45,644 nucleotides of DNA from a virus. A model generated the notes under the pieces. That model had not been told where the DNA came from. It made no database searches and saw only the letters and a list, made by a program, of their open reading frames with translations. Position 1 is the stretch's first letter. Each line of letters starts with the position of its first letter. A program made the translations under genes and the position numbers. This document shows, piece by piece, positions 27,028 to 36,640 of the stretch. The stretch spans positions 1 to 45,644 of IMG/VR virus record IMGVR_UViG_3300031951_000311; one strand, 5' to 3'.

Positions 27028-30000
27028 TTATGGGCGGTCAACGTCGCCGCGAACCAAGATGGTGAAGTCGTCACTGACCACGGTCTCCGGCCCCTGCAAG
27101 ATCGTGCGAGCAACCCAGACTGGCACCGTCGCGCCCACCGTGTTGAAGCGCAGCACGTTGCCGACACTCCAACCCAGACCCCAACCCTCGGACTGCAAGG
27201 TGAAATACGGCTGGCCGGTCGATGGGTTCAGCGGTGCAAGATCGACACCCGTGTTGCCGGTGCCGATGACGCCAACATGCTCACCCACGACGTTGAATGC
27301 GGTCGTGTTCGTGAAGATTAGCGCCCAGCGCTCGGTCAGCGCCCCGGCGTTGGTCGTGACGATTGGGTGCAGCGTGTCGTTGTAGCTGCCGGTGGCCGAG
27401 TTGCCGATTGGCGAGTCGCGCCACTCGTTCGTCCAAGAGACTTGATCGAACGCAGGTTGCACCCGAGCACGCACATCGCCGGCCACAAGGGCACTTGATA
27501 TGTAGGAGCCTGGAACCGGGTAGACGTGAGTGCTCGGGCGCGTAAAGCTGATCTGGCCGGTGATCTGCGCGTTGCTCACCAGTGCCGTGTCTTCAATGCG
27601 ATGCTCGACCGTCACGGGCTGGCTGTAGCCTGCGACGTTCGTGAAGGTCACCGTGCCGGCGTCAAGGTCTGCCGTGTAGCCGGTGTTAATGATGACCCCG
27701 TTGTTGCCGACGACGCGCACTCGCGACAACCGCGTGCGACCGCAGTTGATAACTTGCGCGTTTGCGACAGTTGTCGGCCCGACTGTGCCGGTGTGGCCGA
27801 GTACAGCGAACGTGCCCTGACGGAAGATGGGCACACGCCCGTCGGCGGGTAGACGAACCGGGTTCAGACCCAAGATGTCAGGGTCGAGCGGCAGGTACGA
27901 GTAGCCCGTGGCGTTGTAGCGCAGCGTGTCAGCCCGCACTTGGTACTGCTGGACATAGGTTACTCCGGCCAGCCCCAGGTCGGTGAGGTCAACAACGCCG
28001 GGGTCTGCCGCCATCGACACGGGCACTCGTCGCCCGAAGTACAGCACCGCGATACCCTGCTCGAAGTCAACCTTACCAAAGACGCCATAGCTACCCGGGG
28101 TCGAACCCACAACGGCCGTCCCACTGATAACCGCACCCGCGCTGTTCGGTGTGGCCGTGAACGTCGCACCAGATACGGCGAACGTACCTGCAATCTGGAA
28201 ACCACTGTTGACCAGCGGCGAGACGGCTGTCCTGAACGTAGCCGAAGTAACCACGAGCGGTGTACCGAGCCCGAGAGGTGGTTGTGTCGCACCCGCGATG
28301 CGAGTAACGAGAGACGATGCTCCAGCCGGCCAAGTCGTTAACAGAACACCAGCCATTCCGCCGACGAGAGATGCGGAGCCAACCGTGGTTCCGACGCCCG
28401 TTGACGCATTCGGGTTCACGACTATCGTGCCGCCCGACTTGACGTAGTAACCCCCGGCAAAGTCGAAGTTCTGGATGTCGAGCGAGAACTGCGTCGTACT
28501 ACCATACCCACCAGCGTTGGCCGGCAAGAAAATGTTGTCCATCGCGACACTGCCGGTGAACAGTACGGTGTCTGCACCGGACGCCCGCACCTCGACCGCA
28601 TTACCCTGCGAACCCAACCACCACGCCCATTCGGGTGCGGGAATCTGCTCCGCACCTGGGCCATTCAGGATAACCAATGGGCTCGGGGAAGTGAAGTAAC
28701 CAACCAGCCGCTCGCTGTACCCTCCCGCCGCAACGGAGAAGGTTTGTGGCGAATATACCGGGATCGTCGCCGAATACCCGGCCGTGACGGTCTTCTGTAA
28801 GGTTATCGCGCCGCTGACATAGTTGATCGTGCCGACCGTGACGAAACCCGATGCGCCGGAAGCGCGCAGCGAACCTGAGCCGTTGTCCGTAATCCGAAGG
28901 CTGATTCGCTTGGTGGTGGACGACCCGGAACCGTTTGACGAAGGAATTTGCGCCACGACCGAAAGCTCAACGCTATTGGCCTTCTGGTTCGCAGGTAGGG
29001 TGGCCGTCCACACCGTACCACCATCACCAAACGACGCGATGTTGTTGGTGGTAGCTGCCGTCTCTGTCAGTGCAACCGAGATGTTGGTGTTGACCTCAGG
29101 TAAGTTGTTCGGGCGGAAGTCAACGATGCCGGTGGCGTAGTTGACCGTGCCGGTCGCATCGCCCGTCAGCACGCCGGCAGTGTCGGTTGCGCTCTTGGCG
29201 CCACCGTCGTTCCAAGTCAGCGACAGCGTGCCCGGCTTGATTGCACGGTTTAGCGTCATGAGCTTACCGAAGCGGCGCGGAAGGCTCGGCCCCGAGGCGT
29301 CAACCGTGGCGATAGGTAAAGACGCAGCAGCCGGTTGGCAGACAGCGATGATGCTGCTACCTGCATCCGGCAGCGCACCCAAGGTGACCGTCACCGTTCC
29401 GGTCGATTCGTTCAAGGTGCCGGCGCCAATGCTCGATGTCGAGCCGCGCAGAGCACCAGAGCCGTCGTCGGAAAGGACGTACCAAGTGCCACCCGAGCGG
29501 TAGCTGATCTGCAACGAACCGCGAGCGGGCGGCGGGTCGAGAGTGAACACCCAACTGAGGCGCTGCGACTCGGTGGTGACGGCTGCGCTAAACGACTCGG
29601 CAACTAGGATCGGCGTGAACGCCGGGGTGTAATTGACCGCAAAGGTTTGCTGACCTGCACCATAGACGTTGGTGCTCAAGGTGAGCACGCCGTTGGCGTA
29701 GTCAATGATGCCGACTTGATCGTCCGTCGCATTGACCAACAGACCACCCTTGTCGCGCACGGTTATCGCACTCGCCGATACCGTCAGACTCCCCGGCAAG
29801 ATGCCGCCACCTACGAACATGCGGGTGGCGGTGTTCCAAGATGTCGTGATGTTCCGAGAGAACGTGTCTCCGGCCTTAACCAGTGCTGCACTCTGCTGGT
29901 TCATGCGAGCGTCAGCGATGGGTACTTCTATGCGCGTGCTGGGCACAAGCTGCGTGAAGATGCTCGCAGCCTGCACCGTAAAGTCGCCAATAGCTACTGC

Positions 30001-30720
30001 GCTCGTGATCGGAACCACACCGTAGTACCGGGCGGCGTCGGCTATAACGGTATCGCTAACGCGGGTTTTGCCGGTGTAGTCGATGCCCACGTTGAATCGA
30101 GCAGCCTCGAAGCCGTTGAAATCGGCCTGTAGCTGGTCGCTGATGTTGCAGATGACTTGGGTGCGCTTAAATTCACCTTTGTCGTCTTCGAAAGTTCGCA
30201 CCATCGACGAGACTGCCGTGACACGCACGAACTGCGCAAACTCGTTTGCTAAACCTTGGTTCTTGGTCAGCACGAAAGTCTTACCAATAATCGGTAGGGG
30301 TTCTTCGTTGCGCTGCAACAGCATCACAACGCTTTGACCTTCAAGGTGGTCGCCGAACAGGAGACCTGGGTACGCCGCACCACGAGCAAGGTACGACTCC
30401 ATGCGTGCAGCAGCCTCGCTGCGACGGTCGAACACATCGCCCGTGGCGAACAGGGTTGCGCTGACGCGGGGGTCTTCAAAGGGTTCGGCCACGATGATGT
30501 TCGCACCGAAGAAGCCGTCCGTGTCTGCGGTGCGAACCTGGGCAAAGACCTTGCGCAGATTCACCCGGCCGCCTGCGCGGTCGAGTTCGCTGATGTCGGG
30601 GAAGATGGTGTTGCTTGTCGCGTCTTCGATGATGGTCGCCGAAGGGGCGCCGCCACCTTCGGGAACGTCATCCATGACGGACGACGCGATGAGCTTGATG
30701 TCGCCAGCAGAGATGGTCAA
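27028..30720 (-). CDS. Large tail-tip/central structural protein, about 1230 aa
   Basis: A large beta-rich protein. The N-terminal part (ISAGDIKLIASSVMDDVPEG; NTIFPDISELDRAGGRVNLR; DTDGFFGANIIVAEP) matches a family common in tail-tip clusters of Burkholderiales and Pseudomonas phages. The rest repeats a GxxNYxTGxxxx-like element (INYVSGAITL, VNYATGIVDF, IDYANGVLTL, VDFEQGIAVLYF), several copies of a short beta domain. There is no good ATG. TTG 30720 overlaps the preceding stop (TTGA) and has GGAAG eight nt upstream, so coupled initiation at TTG is proposed. Role probably tail hub or side fibre. Confidence 0.68.
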   Translation of the reverse strand: MTISAGDIKLIASSVMDDVPEGGGAPSATIIEDATSNTIFPDISELDRAGGRVNLRKVFAQVRTADTDGFFGANIIVAEPFEDPRVSATLFATGDVFDRRSEAAARMESYLARGAAYPGLLFGDHLEGQSVVMLLQRNEEPLPIIGKTFVLTKNQGLANEFAQFVRVTAVSSMVRTFEDDKGEFKRTQVICNISDQLQADFNGFEAARFNVGIDYTGKTRVSDTVIADAARYYGVVPITSAVAIGDFTVQAASIFTQLVPSTRIEVPIADARMNQQSAALVKAGDTFSRNITTSWNTATRMFVGGGILPGSLTVSASAITVRDKGGLLVNATDDQVGIIDYANGVLTLSTNVYGAGQQTFAVNYTPAFTPILVAESFSAAVTTESQRLSWVFTLDPPPARGSLQISYRSGGTWYVLSDDGSGALRGSTSSIGAGTLNESTGTVTVTLGALPDAGSSIIAVCQPAAASLPIATVDASGPSLPRRFGKLMTLNRAIKPGTLSLTWNDGGAKSATDTAGVLTGDATGTVNYATGIVDFRPNNLPEVNTNISVALTETAATTNNIASFGDGGTVWTATLPANQKANSVELSVVAQIPSSNGSGSSTTKRISLRITDNGSGSLRASGASGFVTVGTINYVSGAITLQKTVTAGYSATIPVYSPQTFSVAAGGYSERLVGYFTSPSPLVILNGPGAEQIPAPEWAWWLGSQGNAVEVRASGADTVLFTGSVAMDNIFLPANAGGYGSTTQFSLDIQNFDFAGGYYVKSGGTIVVNPNASTGVGTTVGSASLVGGMAGVLLTTWPAGASSLVTRIAGATQPPLGLGTPLVVTSATFRTAVSPLVNSGFQIAGTFAVSGATFTATPNSAGAVISGTAVVGSTPGSYGVFGKVDFEQGIAVLYFGRRVPVSMAADPGVVDLTDLGLAGVTYVQQYQVRADTLRYNATGYSYLPLDPDILGLNPVRLPADGRVPIFRQGTFAVLGHTGTVGPTTVANAQVINCGRTRLSRVRVVGNNGVIINTGYTADLDAGTVTFTNVAGYSQPVTVEHRIEDTALVSNAQITGQISFTRPSTHVYPVPGSYISSALVAGDVRARVQPAFDQVSWTNEWRDSPIGNSATGSYNDTLHPIVTTNAGALTERWALIFTNTTAFNVVGEHVGVIGTGNTGVDLAPLNPSTGQPYFTLQSEGWGLGWSVGNVLRFNTVGATVPVWVARTILQGPETVVSDDFTILVRGDVDRP

Positions 30721-31127
30721 GGTGTGACTTCCATAAAGCGCAAGGTGCAGCGGTAGTAATCTCCCGCTACTACGTCGCTGTAGTGAACAACGGGCGCGGC
30801 GGTTACGCCCTGCCCGTCTTGATGGCGGAACATCACCGTCCGAGCAGTGTTGTGGATTGTCAGCGTCATCGTCTTGCCGGGGACTGCGGCCCAATTTCGC
30901 AAGGCTTCGATGGTCGTCCGGTTCATCCAGCCGCTCTGGTCGTCTTCCGGCTCCAAGGTGATCGGCCTGCCACCCACCCGCGAGTTGACTTGCACCACGA
31001 GCGCGCCAGTGATGGTGCGCTCGGCAGTCTGCTCGACCGGGTGCCAGTCGTTCTCATCCGACCAGAACAGATCAGGGTTCAGGGTGATGCCGGTTGTACC
31101 GTCATGCAAAACAATCATCGCGGGCAT
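30717..31127 (-). CDS. Minor tail protein at the lambda-M position, 136 aa
   Basis: Starts MPAMIVLHDGTTGITLNPDL with an excellent site (GGAGG, ATG 31127) and continues as beta strands (RTITGALVVQVNSRVGG; KTMTLTIHNTARTVMFRHQD; YYRCTLRFMEVTP). It lies immediately after the tape-measure gene, the place of lambda gpM, and has the small beta-sandwich look of distal-tail proteins. Probably a tail-tip component that follows the tape measure. Its stop overlaps the TTG start of the next gene. Confidence 0.65.
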   Translation of the reverse strand: MPAMIVLHDGTTGITLNPDLFWSDENDWHPVEQTAERTITGALVVQVNSRVGGRPITLEPEDDQSGWMNRTTIEALRNWAAVPGKTMTLTIHNTARTVMFRHQDGQGVTAAPVVHYSDVVAGDYYRCTLRFMEVTP

Positions 31128-31128
31128 G

Positions 31129-34100
31129 TCAACCTCCGGTGCCGCGTCCTGCGGCGGTTTCTAGTTGTCGCAGCAGCGCCGCCAATGCGTCGGCGTCGCG
31201 CTGCGTGGCAGTTCGGATTGTCGTCCGACTTCCGTTAATGTTCACGTTGACGGTGTAGCCGCCCGAGGACTGCGAGCCACCCTGCGACGGTGCTTTCGCT
31301 TCATTCTCTTTGTTGATCCTGTCCTGCTCGGCTTCGGCCACGGCTCGGCGGAAGATTGCGACCCAACCTTCTGAGTCGAGGCGACCTTCGAGTGTCACCG
31401 CACCTGGGCCGGCCATTTGCGTTGCTGCGAGGTTGTTTTCTGACGCACGCAAGCCGGCGCGCAACGAGTTCAGTTCGTCAGCAGTGAATTTCTCACCGCG
31501 TTGTAGGCGACTGCGAACGTCGAAGTTGTAGCTCGCGTCCACCGGCCCACCTTGCCGACGCAGGCTCGCAACCTGTTCTGCGGAGCGGCCGTTCTCGTCA
31601 AGTGCGATGCCGTTGTTGCGGTCGCCGATACCCGACAACGGGTTGTTGCGGCTGGAACCGCCACCACCACCGCCACCGCCACCTCCACCTCCACCTCCAC
31701 CTCCACCACCTCTAGAAGCCGGTGTCGCAGATTTTTCAGCGTTAAGCCTTCGGATACTCGCGGCTTCTTTGTCGTTGACCTTGGCCGAAACCTCGCCCGC
31801 TTCGGCTTCCTTGAGTTTGATCCTTTCGTTGAGAATCCGAAGTTGGTACTCCTTCTCCTTGACAGGGTTGAGCGTATCTGCGGCGCGTTCTTCCTCAAGT
31901 TGCTTTTCGATGAGGGCAATCGTCGCTTCGATTTCTTCTTTCTTGCCGGCTGCGGCAAGTCGAGTGATTTGCGCCTGAATTTCTTTCTGCTGGATCAGGG
32001 CGCGCGTTGCTGCGGCCTCATCATTGTTCAAGCGCGCGATCTGCTCGGCCGCCTGCGCTTCCTGCAACTTTGCTTGCAGGCGCGCGACCGCCAATTGGTT
32101 GTCTGCACGCTTCAAGTCGATGGACAAGCGCAGTTGCTCGTTCTCGTCGCTCAGTGCGTCCTTCAGGCGCGCAGCCGCAGCCGCAGCACCTTCTTTGAGT
32201 TTGGTGTACTGCTCTTGGTCGATGCGACCCGCGCGGTACAGCCGAGCACCTTCGGCTAGTGCCACATTCGCTGCGGTCAGCGCAACCCGAAATTCCTCGA
32301 CTCGCTTGGAGTTGTCGGCGTAGGCTTCGCTGGCTAGTTGACGCGCGATGCGAACGGATTCGAGGTTCCTCAGTTCGGCGCGCGAGGCTTCAGCTTCGGC
32401 TGTCGCTTTACCCAGCTTCTTGTCGATCTCATCAAGCTCTTTCTGACGAAGCGACAGGTCTTTCTCGGTGCTGAGAATCAGTTCGCGCTTGGCGTTGAGT
32501 TCAACAGCGAGAGTCGCCGCCAGAGCCTCGCGCGCAGCAACTTCCTGCGTCTGTGCGCCCACCTGACGCTCGATAGCCTGCACCGAAGCGTCAAGTGCTG
32601 CAACCTCGGTGCCGCGCAGGGCGGCGGTGCGCTCGATGACCTCGGCTTCTTCCTTGGCGACCTTGACGCCTTGGCTGGCAGTGAAGATTGAAAGCTCTTG
32701 CTGCTTCGTCAGTTCGGCAAATGCTAGGCCAAGTTGATTGATTCGGGCGCCAACATCTAGCGACTGGTCGCCGAGAATCTTCTGAGCTAGCGTCGTCGCC
32801 TCAGTGGCGCTGCGGTACGTTAGTGCGGACTGTGCGACCTCGGTGTAGCGAGCGTTCAGTTCCGCGTTCTTGGACGAGACCTCTGAAGTCTTTTGTGCCT
32901 GCTCTTGGATCGAGCGATTCAGTTGGCGCGCAGAAGCATCGGCTTGACTCATCAAGCCGATGGATACGAGCCATTGATCTCCGTAGAGTTGCAGTCGGTT
33001 GCGAGCCTCAAGTGCTAGTTCGCCGATCCGCTCCATTGGGTTTGTGAGCGTCACCAGCGCGGCTGCGGCGGCCCCGAACGAGCGGCCAAGGAACGTCACA
33101 CCCTCGAACAGCGCGCCGAGCGCGCTGGTTACGCTTTGCACGAGCCCATTTAGAACAGCTAATCCACCACGCAGAACGTCCACCCCACCACCGTCGCCTG
33201 CGGCCTGTGCCGTCGCGGTAAGTGCGTTCTTGAAGCGGTTCCATTCAGTCGTAAGGCTGCTTGTGCCGCTCTGAAGTTCTTGCAACCCCTTGTTCAGCGC
33301 GGGAAAGAAGTCTCGCGAAGACAAGCGTCCAGTTTCAACAAGCGAGATCAATTGAGCGTCGGTTATTCCAAGGCCCTTAGCAGTCAACGAAAGCGCCCCA
33401 GGCAGGGAATCTCCCAATTGCTGCCTGAGTTCTTCCATGCTAACAACGCCCTTACTGGCGATCTGACCAAGGGCGTTAAGCGCAAGATTTACTCTCTCGG
33501 AACTCAGACCCAAAGTGGCGCCAGCGTTCGTTAGAGACGCGAACAATTCGTTGGTCTGAGATAGCGGGATATTCGAGGATGCTGTAGCGGCGCTGAACTT
33601 GACGAACGAGTCAGTCAGTTCACCGACCGACACGCCTGCTACGCCGGCCGTTCGCTGCAAAAACTCGAACTGCTGACCAGCTACGTTGGCGTCTTTGTAG
33701 ATCGCCGTGAGTGCTCGGCGTGCGGTCTCGGCCTGCACGTTGACGGCGATAAACTGCCGGCCGAGTTCCTTGATCTTTTCGACCAAAAATCCGACACCAT
33801 CGGCGATCAAGTTGCCCGCCGCGATCTGACCGACCGAGTTGCGGAACAGATCGGCCGCGCGGTCGGCCAGGGTCAGTTGCCCCGTGAGTTCGCGCATCTC
33901 GCGCTGCAAGGCATTGATGCGCGCTTCGCCGGCCCGCATGGCGCCGTCAATCGCAGCGCCCGTCTCGCCCGACTTGGAGCGCACGATTTCCATTGCGTTG
34001 CGGACTTCGAGAATCTCGCGCTGCAAGTCCTGGGCACCACGCACGCCGACCGTGCTGAAAGCGTTCGAGATCGCGGCTGCGGCTGCTTCAGACGCGGCGC

Positions 34101-35244
34101 GCGAGGCATCGACAGCAGCCTTCTCACGGGCAGCGCGCTCATTCGCCAGCGCAGCCACGCGGTCACGCAGCGCGGTCTTCAGGGCGATGATGCGATCCGA
34201 AGCCGCTTCTTCTGCGGCAAGCTGTGCGCGCAAGGCTGCGGCGTCGGCTGCGGTCTGCCGATTGGCAGCGTCCGCAGCACCTTGCGCCCGCTCGGCATCG
34301 AGTTGGGCGCGACGGCGCGCAGCAGCCTCTTGCTGCGCCAGGGTGCGTTGCAGGATGTCGGCTTGCTGGCGTTCAATCTCGATCTCGCGCTGCGCCGTGG
34401 CGAGACGCTGTGCAGCAGCATCAGCCTCGACCTTTGCAGCGCGCGCAGCGATAGCTGACGACTCCTTTGAAATCTCGGCCGCAGCCTTGACGAGTTCGGC
34501 CTGATCCCGAGCCGCCGAGCCCACGGCGTTGAGCCGCTGAACGAGGGTGGCCTGCGACTGCGCGAGGTCGTCCGACGACAGCCCCAGAGCTTCAACTTCC
34601 TTGCGGGCGCGCTCGTAGTCCCCGGTCTGCTGCTTCAGGGCCTTCGCAGAGGCTTCCAGGGCAGTCTTTGAGCGCTCGTAGGCGCCTGCGGCCTTGGTCT
34701 CGGCGCTCTCGGCTTTGATCGCTTCGCTGGTGGCTGCGGCGCGCGCCGTGCGCAGCCTGTCGAGTTCGTTCTTCTGCTCGACTTGCTGTTGGGTAAGCCG
34801 CTTGAGTTCGCCGGTATAGGCTTCGGTCTGTCGCGCGGCGCCCGTGTATTCAGCCTTCAACTGCGTGATTTCAGCAGCCGTCGCACGGATTGCGGCCTGC
34901 TGGGTGTTGAAGTCGGCCTGCGCCTCTTTCTGGCGGTCGCCGGCCTGCTGCGCAGCCTCGCCAAGCCGCTTGTACTCGGCCGCCAGGGCTTCGCTGCTGG
35001 TGGCGAGTTGAGCCTGCTCACCCTTGAGCCGCTCGAACTGGCCTGCGAGGTTCTCGAACCCGCGCAACGTGTCGGCGTTCTGGCCGAGTTGACCGATCTC
35101 GTCGGCCAGCCGTTGAAACTCTGGTGCCGCGTCTCCGGCGCCCTTACCGAGCGCGAGGATTTCAGACTGGAGTTTCTTGACCGATTCAGTCCCGAGCGTG
35201 TCCACGCTCAGGGTCATCTTCACGTCACGTTGATTGGTCGCCAT
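31129..35244 (-). CDS. Tape-measure protein, 1371 aa
   Basis: Determines tail length and fills the tube. The N-terminal 450 residues are Ala/Glu/Gln-rich coiled coil (LKRLTQQQVEQKNELDRLRT and similar). A tape-measure N-terminal-domain-like segment follows at about 470-700 (AVNVQAETARRALTAIYKDA; LFASLTNAGATLGLSSERVN; VSMEELRQQLGDSLPGALSL). A further coiled coil spans about 820-1160, followed by a run of 18 glycines (residues 1179-1196) and a C-terminal VNINGSRTTIRT domain. ATG 35244 (AGGG seven to eight nt upstream) is chosen. A strong terminator lies just before it, so it is likely expressed below the tail-tube gene. Confidence 0.88.
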   Translation of the reverse strand: MATNQRDVKMTLSVDTLGTESVKKLQSEILALGKGAGDAAPEFQRLADEIGQLGQNADTLRGFENLAGQFERLKGEQAQLATSSEALAAEYKRLGEAAQQAGDRQKEAQADFNTQQAAIRATAAEITQLKAEYTGAARQTEAYTGELKRLTQQQVEQKNELDRLRTARAAATSEAIKAESAETKAAGAYERSKTALEASAKALKQQTGDYERARKEVEALGLSSDDLAQSQATLVQRLNAVGSAARDQAELVKAAAEISKESSAIAARAAKVEADAAAQRLATAQREIEIERQQADILQRTLAQQEAAARRRAQLDAERAQGAADAANRQTAADAAALRAQLAAEEAASDRIIALKTALRDRVAALANERAAREKAAVDASRAASEAAAAAISNAFSTVGVRGAQDLQREILEVRNAMEIVRSKSGETGAAIDGAMRAGEARINALQREMRELTGQLTLADRAADLFRNSVGQIAAGNLIADGVGFLVEKIKELGRQFIAVNVQAETARRALTAIYKDANVAGQQFEFLQRTAGVAGVSVGELTDSFVKFSAATASSNIPLSQTNELFASLTNAGATLGLSSERVNLALNALGQIASKGVVSMEELRQQLGDSLPGALSLTAKGLGITDAQLISLVETGRLSSRDFFPALNKGLQELQSGTSSLTTEWNRFKNALTATAQAAGDGGGVDVLRGGLAVLNGLVQSVTSALGALFEGVTFLGRSFGAAAAALVTLTNPMERIGELALEARNRLQLYGDQWLVSIGLMSQADASARQLNRSIQEQAQKTSEVSSKNAELNARYTEVAQSALTYRSATEATTLAQKILGDQSLDVGARINQLGLAFAELTKQQELSIFTASQGVKVAKEEAEVIERTAALRGTEVAALDASVQAIERQVGAQTQEVAAREALAATLAVELNAKRELILSTEKDLSLRQKELDEIDKKLGKATAEAEASRAELRNLESVRIARQLASEAYADNSKRVEEFRVALTAANVALAEGARLYRAGRIDQEQYTKLKEGAAAAAARLKDALSDENEQLRLSIDLKRADNQLAVARLQAKLQEAQAAEQIARLNNDEAAATRALIQQKEIQAQITRLAAAGKKEEIEATIALIEKQLEEERAADTLNPVKEKEYQLRILNERIKLKEAEAGEVSAKVNDKEAASIRRLNAEKSATPASRGGGGGGGGGGGGGGGGGGSSRNNPLSGIGDRNNGIALDENGRSAEQVASLRRQGGPVDASYNFDVRSRLQRGEKFTADELNSLRAGLRASENNLAATQMAGPGAVTLEGRLDSEGWVAIFRRAVAEAEQDRINKENEAKAPSQGGSQSSGGYTVNVNINGSRTTIRTATQRDADALAALLRQLETAAGRGTGG
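31657..31710. repeat. Poly-glycine tract, 18 GGN codons
   Basis: A run of 18 consecutive glycine codons in the tape-measure gene (minus strand), using GGT, GGA and GGC; the middle part alternates GGT and GGA. The tract is prone to slippage but gives 54 nt, so most length changes of 3 nt stay in frame. Confidence 0.9.
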
Positions 35245-35255
35245 GTGGTGCCCTG

Positions 35256-35295
35256 AAAAAACAAAACCCGCCAAGCCTTCGAGGACATGGCGGGT
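35256..35295 (-). terminator. Intrinsic terminator between tail-tube and tape-measure genes
   Basis: On the minus strand ACCCGCCA (35295-35288) pairs with TGGCGGGT (35273-35266), followed by TTTTGTTTTTT (35266-35256). Eight perfect GC-rich base pairs plus a T-tract make a canonical rho-independent terminator. It lies 12 bp upstream of the tape-measure start, so read-through must occur or be regulated. Confidence 0.85.
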
Positions 35296-35302
35296 CGGGG
35301 TT

Positions 35303-35320
35303 GCGGGGCGTTACCCCCGC
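35303..35320 (-). other. Short GC hairpin just before the terminator
   Basis: GCGGGG (35303-35308) pairs with CCCCGC (35315-35320). Transcribed just after the tail-tube stop and just before the 35256-35295 terminator, it may act in attenuation or 3'-end protection of the tail-tube mRNA. Confidence 0.45.
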
Positions 35321-35336
35321 CTCGCCTGTGAACCGA

Positions 35337-36092
35337 TTAGGTCTGCTTGGTCAGGTTCACGGTGAACGGCTCGGTGAAGCCAGCAGGGGTCTTCATGCGA
35401 CCCGGCAGCGTGATCTCGGCGAAGTCGTCCTGCAAGAAGTCCAGGGCCGAGTCAGCGGCGATCACAGCCTCATGCACGGTCACGACGAACGGTAGATCGT
35501 CAGCGAAGTTCTTGCCGACCAGCTTGAAGCGAGCGCGCAACTGAGCTTGTGTCATGCCGCGAATCTGCGTACCGCTGGTGGTCTCGGCGGTGAAGTCCAC
35601 ATGCACGGTCGAGGCGTTGGCGATGGCGCCACCGGGCAACGACTTGATCCAGCCTTGTTGCATCTCGATCAGGTAGTCCACGCCGTTGACGTAGGTCGTG
35701 GTGCCGGCGACGTTCGTGACGACAGGGGCGCCAGTCAGCGAGTGCTTGGTCAGGCTGTACCACACACCTTGCGACGCCAGGGTCACAGGTTCGTTGCTGA
35801 TCGCGCCACCAACTTGGTTCACCGGAGCCGATGTACCGAGCAGGGCAATCGCGAGCGATTCCTTGTTCACTTCGGCCATCTGCACGGTCAAGTCGGCAGG
35901 CTGCGCAACGGCAACGGTTTCAACGATCTGACCGTAGGTGTCACGACCCTTGGAGGTCATTTCCTTCAGTTCGACGTTGGGCTTGATCTCGAACTGGCGG
36001 CACTCGTAAGGGCCTTCATAGGGGCCAGGAACACCGTTGACGAAACGAGCGATATACAGATCGCCTGCACCAAGAAAACCACGAGCGGCCAT
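35337..36092 (-). CDS. Major tail-tube protein (V-like)
   Basis: A 251-aa tail-tube subunit. The N-terminal half (ECRQFEIKPNVELKEMTSKG; RDTYGQIVETVAVAQPADLT) and the later GVDYLIEMQQGWIKSLPGGA are the pattern of lambda-V-like tube proteins. The C-terminus (LPFVVTVHEAVI, DFAEITLPGRMKT) is the part used for ring stacking. It follows the U-like terminator protein gene as in lambda. ATG 36092, with GGAG ten nt upstream. It should be made in high excess over the tape measure, which fits the terminator that follows. Confidence 0.82.
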   Translation of the reverse strand: MAARGFLGAGDLYIARFVNGVPGPYEGPYECRQFEIKPNVELKEMTSKGRDTYGQIVETVAVAQPADLTVQMAEVNKESLAIALLGTSAPVNQVGGAISNEPVTLASQGVWYSLTKHSLTGAPVVTNVAGTTTYVNGVDYLIEMQQGWIKSLPGGAIANASTVHVDFTAETTSGTQIRGMTQAQLRARFKLVGKNFADDLPFVVTVHEAVIAADSALDFLQDDFAEITLPGRMKTPAGFTEPFTVNLTKQT

Positions 36093-36139
36093 GTTTGAAT
36101 CTCCAAGTTGGCTATGTCAGCCTTGAATGGTCAGAGTGT

Positions 36140-36170
36140 CACCGCAACCCGGCTGTTGAAGGCTGCGGTG
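36140..36170. other. Intergenic hairpin between U-like and V-like genes
   Basis: CACCGCA (36140-36146) and TGCGGTG (36164-36170), loop 17 nt. On the plus strand it is followed by GTTTTTC, but all nearby genes are on the minus strand, where no T-tract follows. Probable mRNA processing or stability element; weak as terminator. Confidence 0.4.
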
Positions 36171-36175
36171 GTTTT

Positions 36176-36640
36176 TCAGGGGGATGCGAGGTCTTCGGCG
36201 AAACTAACGCTGATGGCGACGCGGGCCTGCACAAGTGCGGCTCCGTCAGGACGCGGGCCGATGTCTTTTCCGAGGTACTTCACCTCGAAGACACGGCCAC
36301 CAAGCGTCCTGCCGTCAGCGAAAATTGCGCGCTTCATGTCGCGAATCATCTTGTGCGCTTGCACGTTTGGGTTGTCTGGGTCGCAGCGATCGAACGCATC
36401 CAGCACATAGGGCTGCTCGACTTTGATGAGCGACTTGCTGTTGCGACCGGATTCGTCGAGCACGTCATCCGAGCCCTCGACAAGCTGCACCAGCGGCGGC
36501 TCGTCGTCGGCAGGCACGCTGCGCCGGCCGCGCTGCACGCGCAGACCGATGTCGGTCTCGTAGCCGTTGGCGATGCTGATGCCGGATAGGCGCGTGGCGA
36601 TTTCATTCGCCACGTCTTCAGAGCGAACGTAGACAGTCAT
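36176..36640 (-). CDS. Tail terminator protein (U-like)
   Basis: A 154-aa protein expected to cap the tail tube and join it to the head. VYVRSEDVANEIATRLSG at the start, DDEPPLVQLVEGSDDV in the middle, and VQARVAISVSFAEDL at the end follow the U-like family, with HKMIRDMKRAIFADG as the conserved helix. The position between the Z-like and V-like genes supports it. ATG 36640 overlaps the stop of the Z-like gene (ATGA), so translation is coupled. Confidence 0.75.
   Translation of the reverse strand: MTVYVRSEDVANEIATRLSGISIANGYETDIGLRVQRGRRSVPADDEPPLVQLVEGSDDVLDESGRNSKSLIKVEQPYVLDAFDRCDPDNPNVQAHKMIRDMKRAIFADGRTLGGRVFEVKYLGKDIGPRPDGAALVQARVAISVSFAEDLASP

Noticed and set aside
36140-36170. Plus-strand terminator after hairpin with T-run
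   Set aside because: No plus-strand gene ends here; all neighbours are transcribed leftward, so the T-run is not downstream of a transcript.
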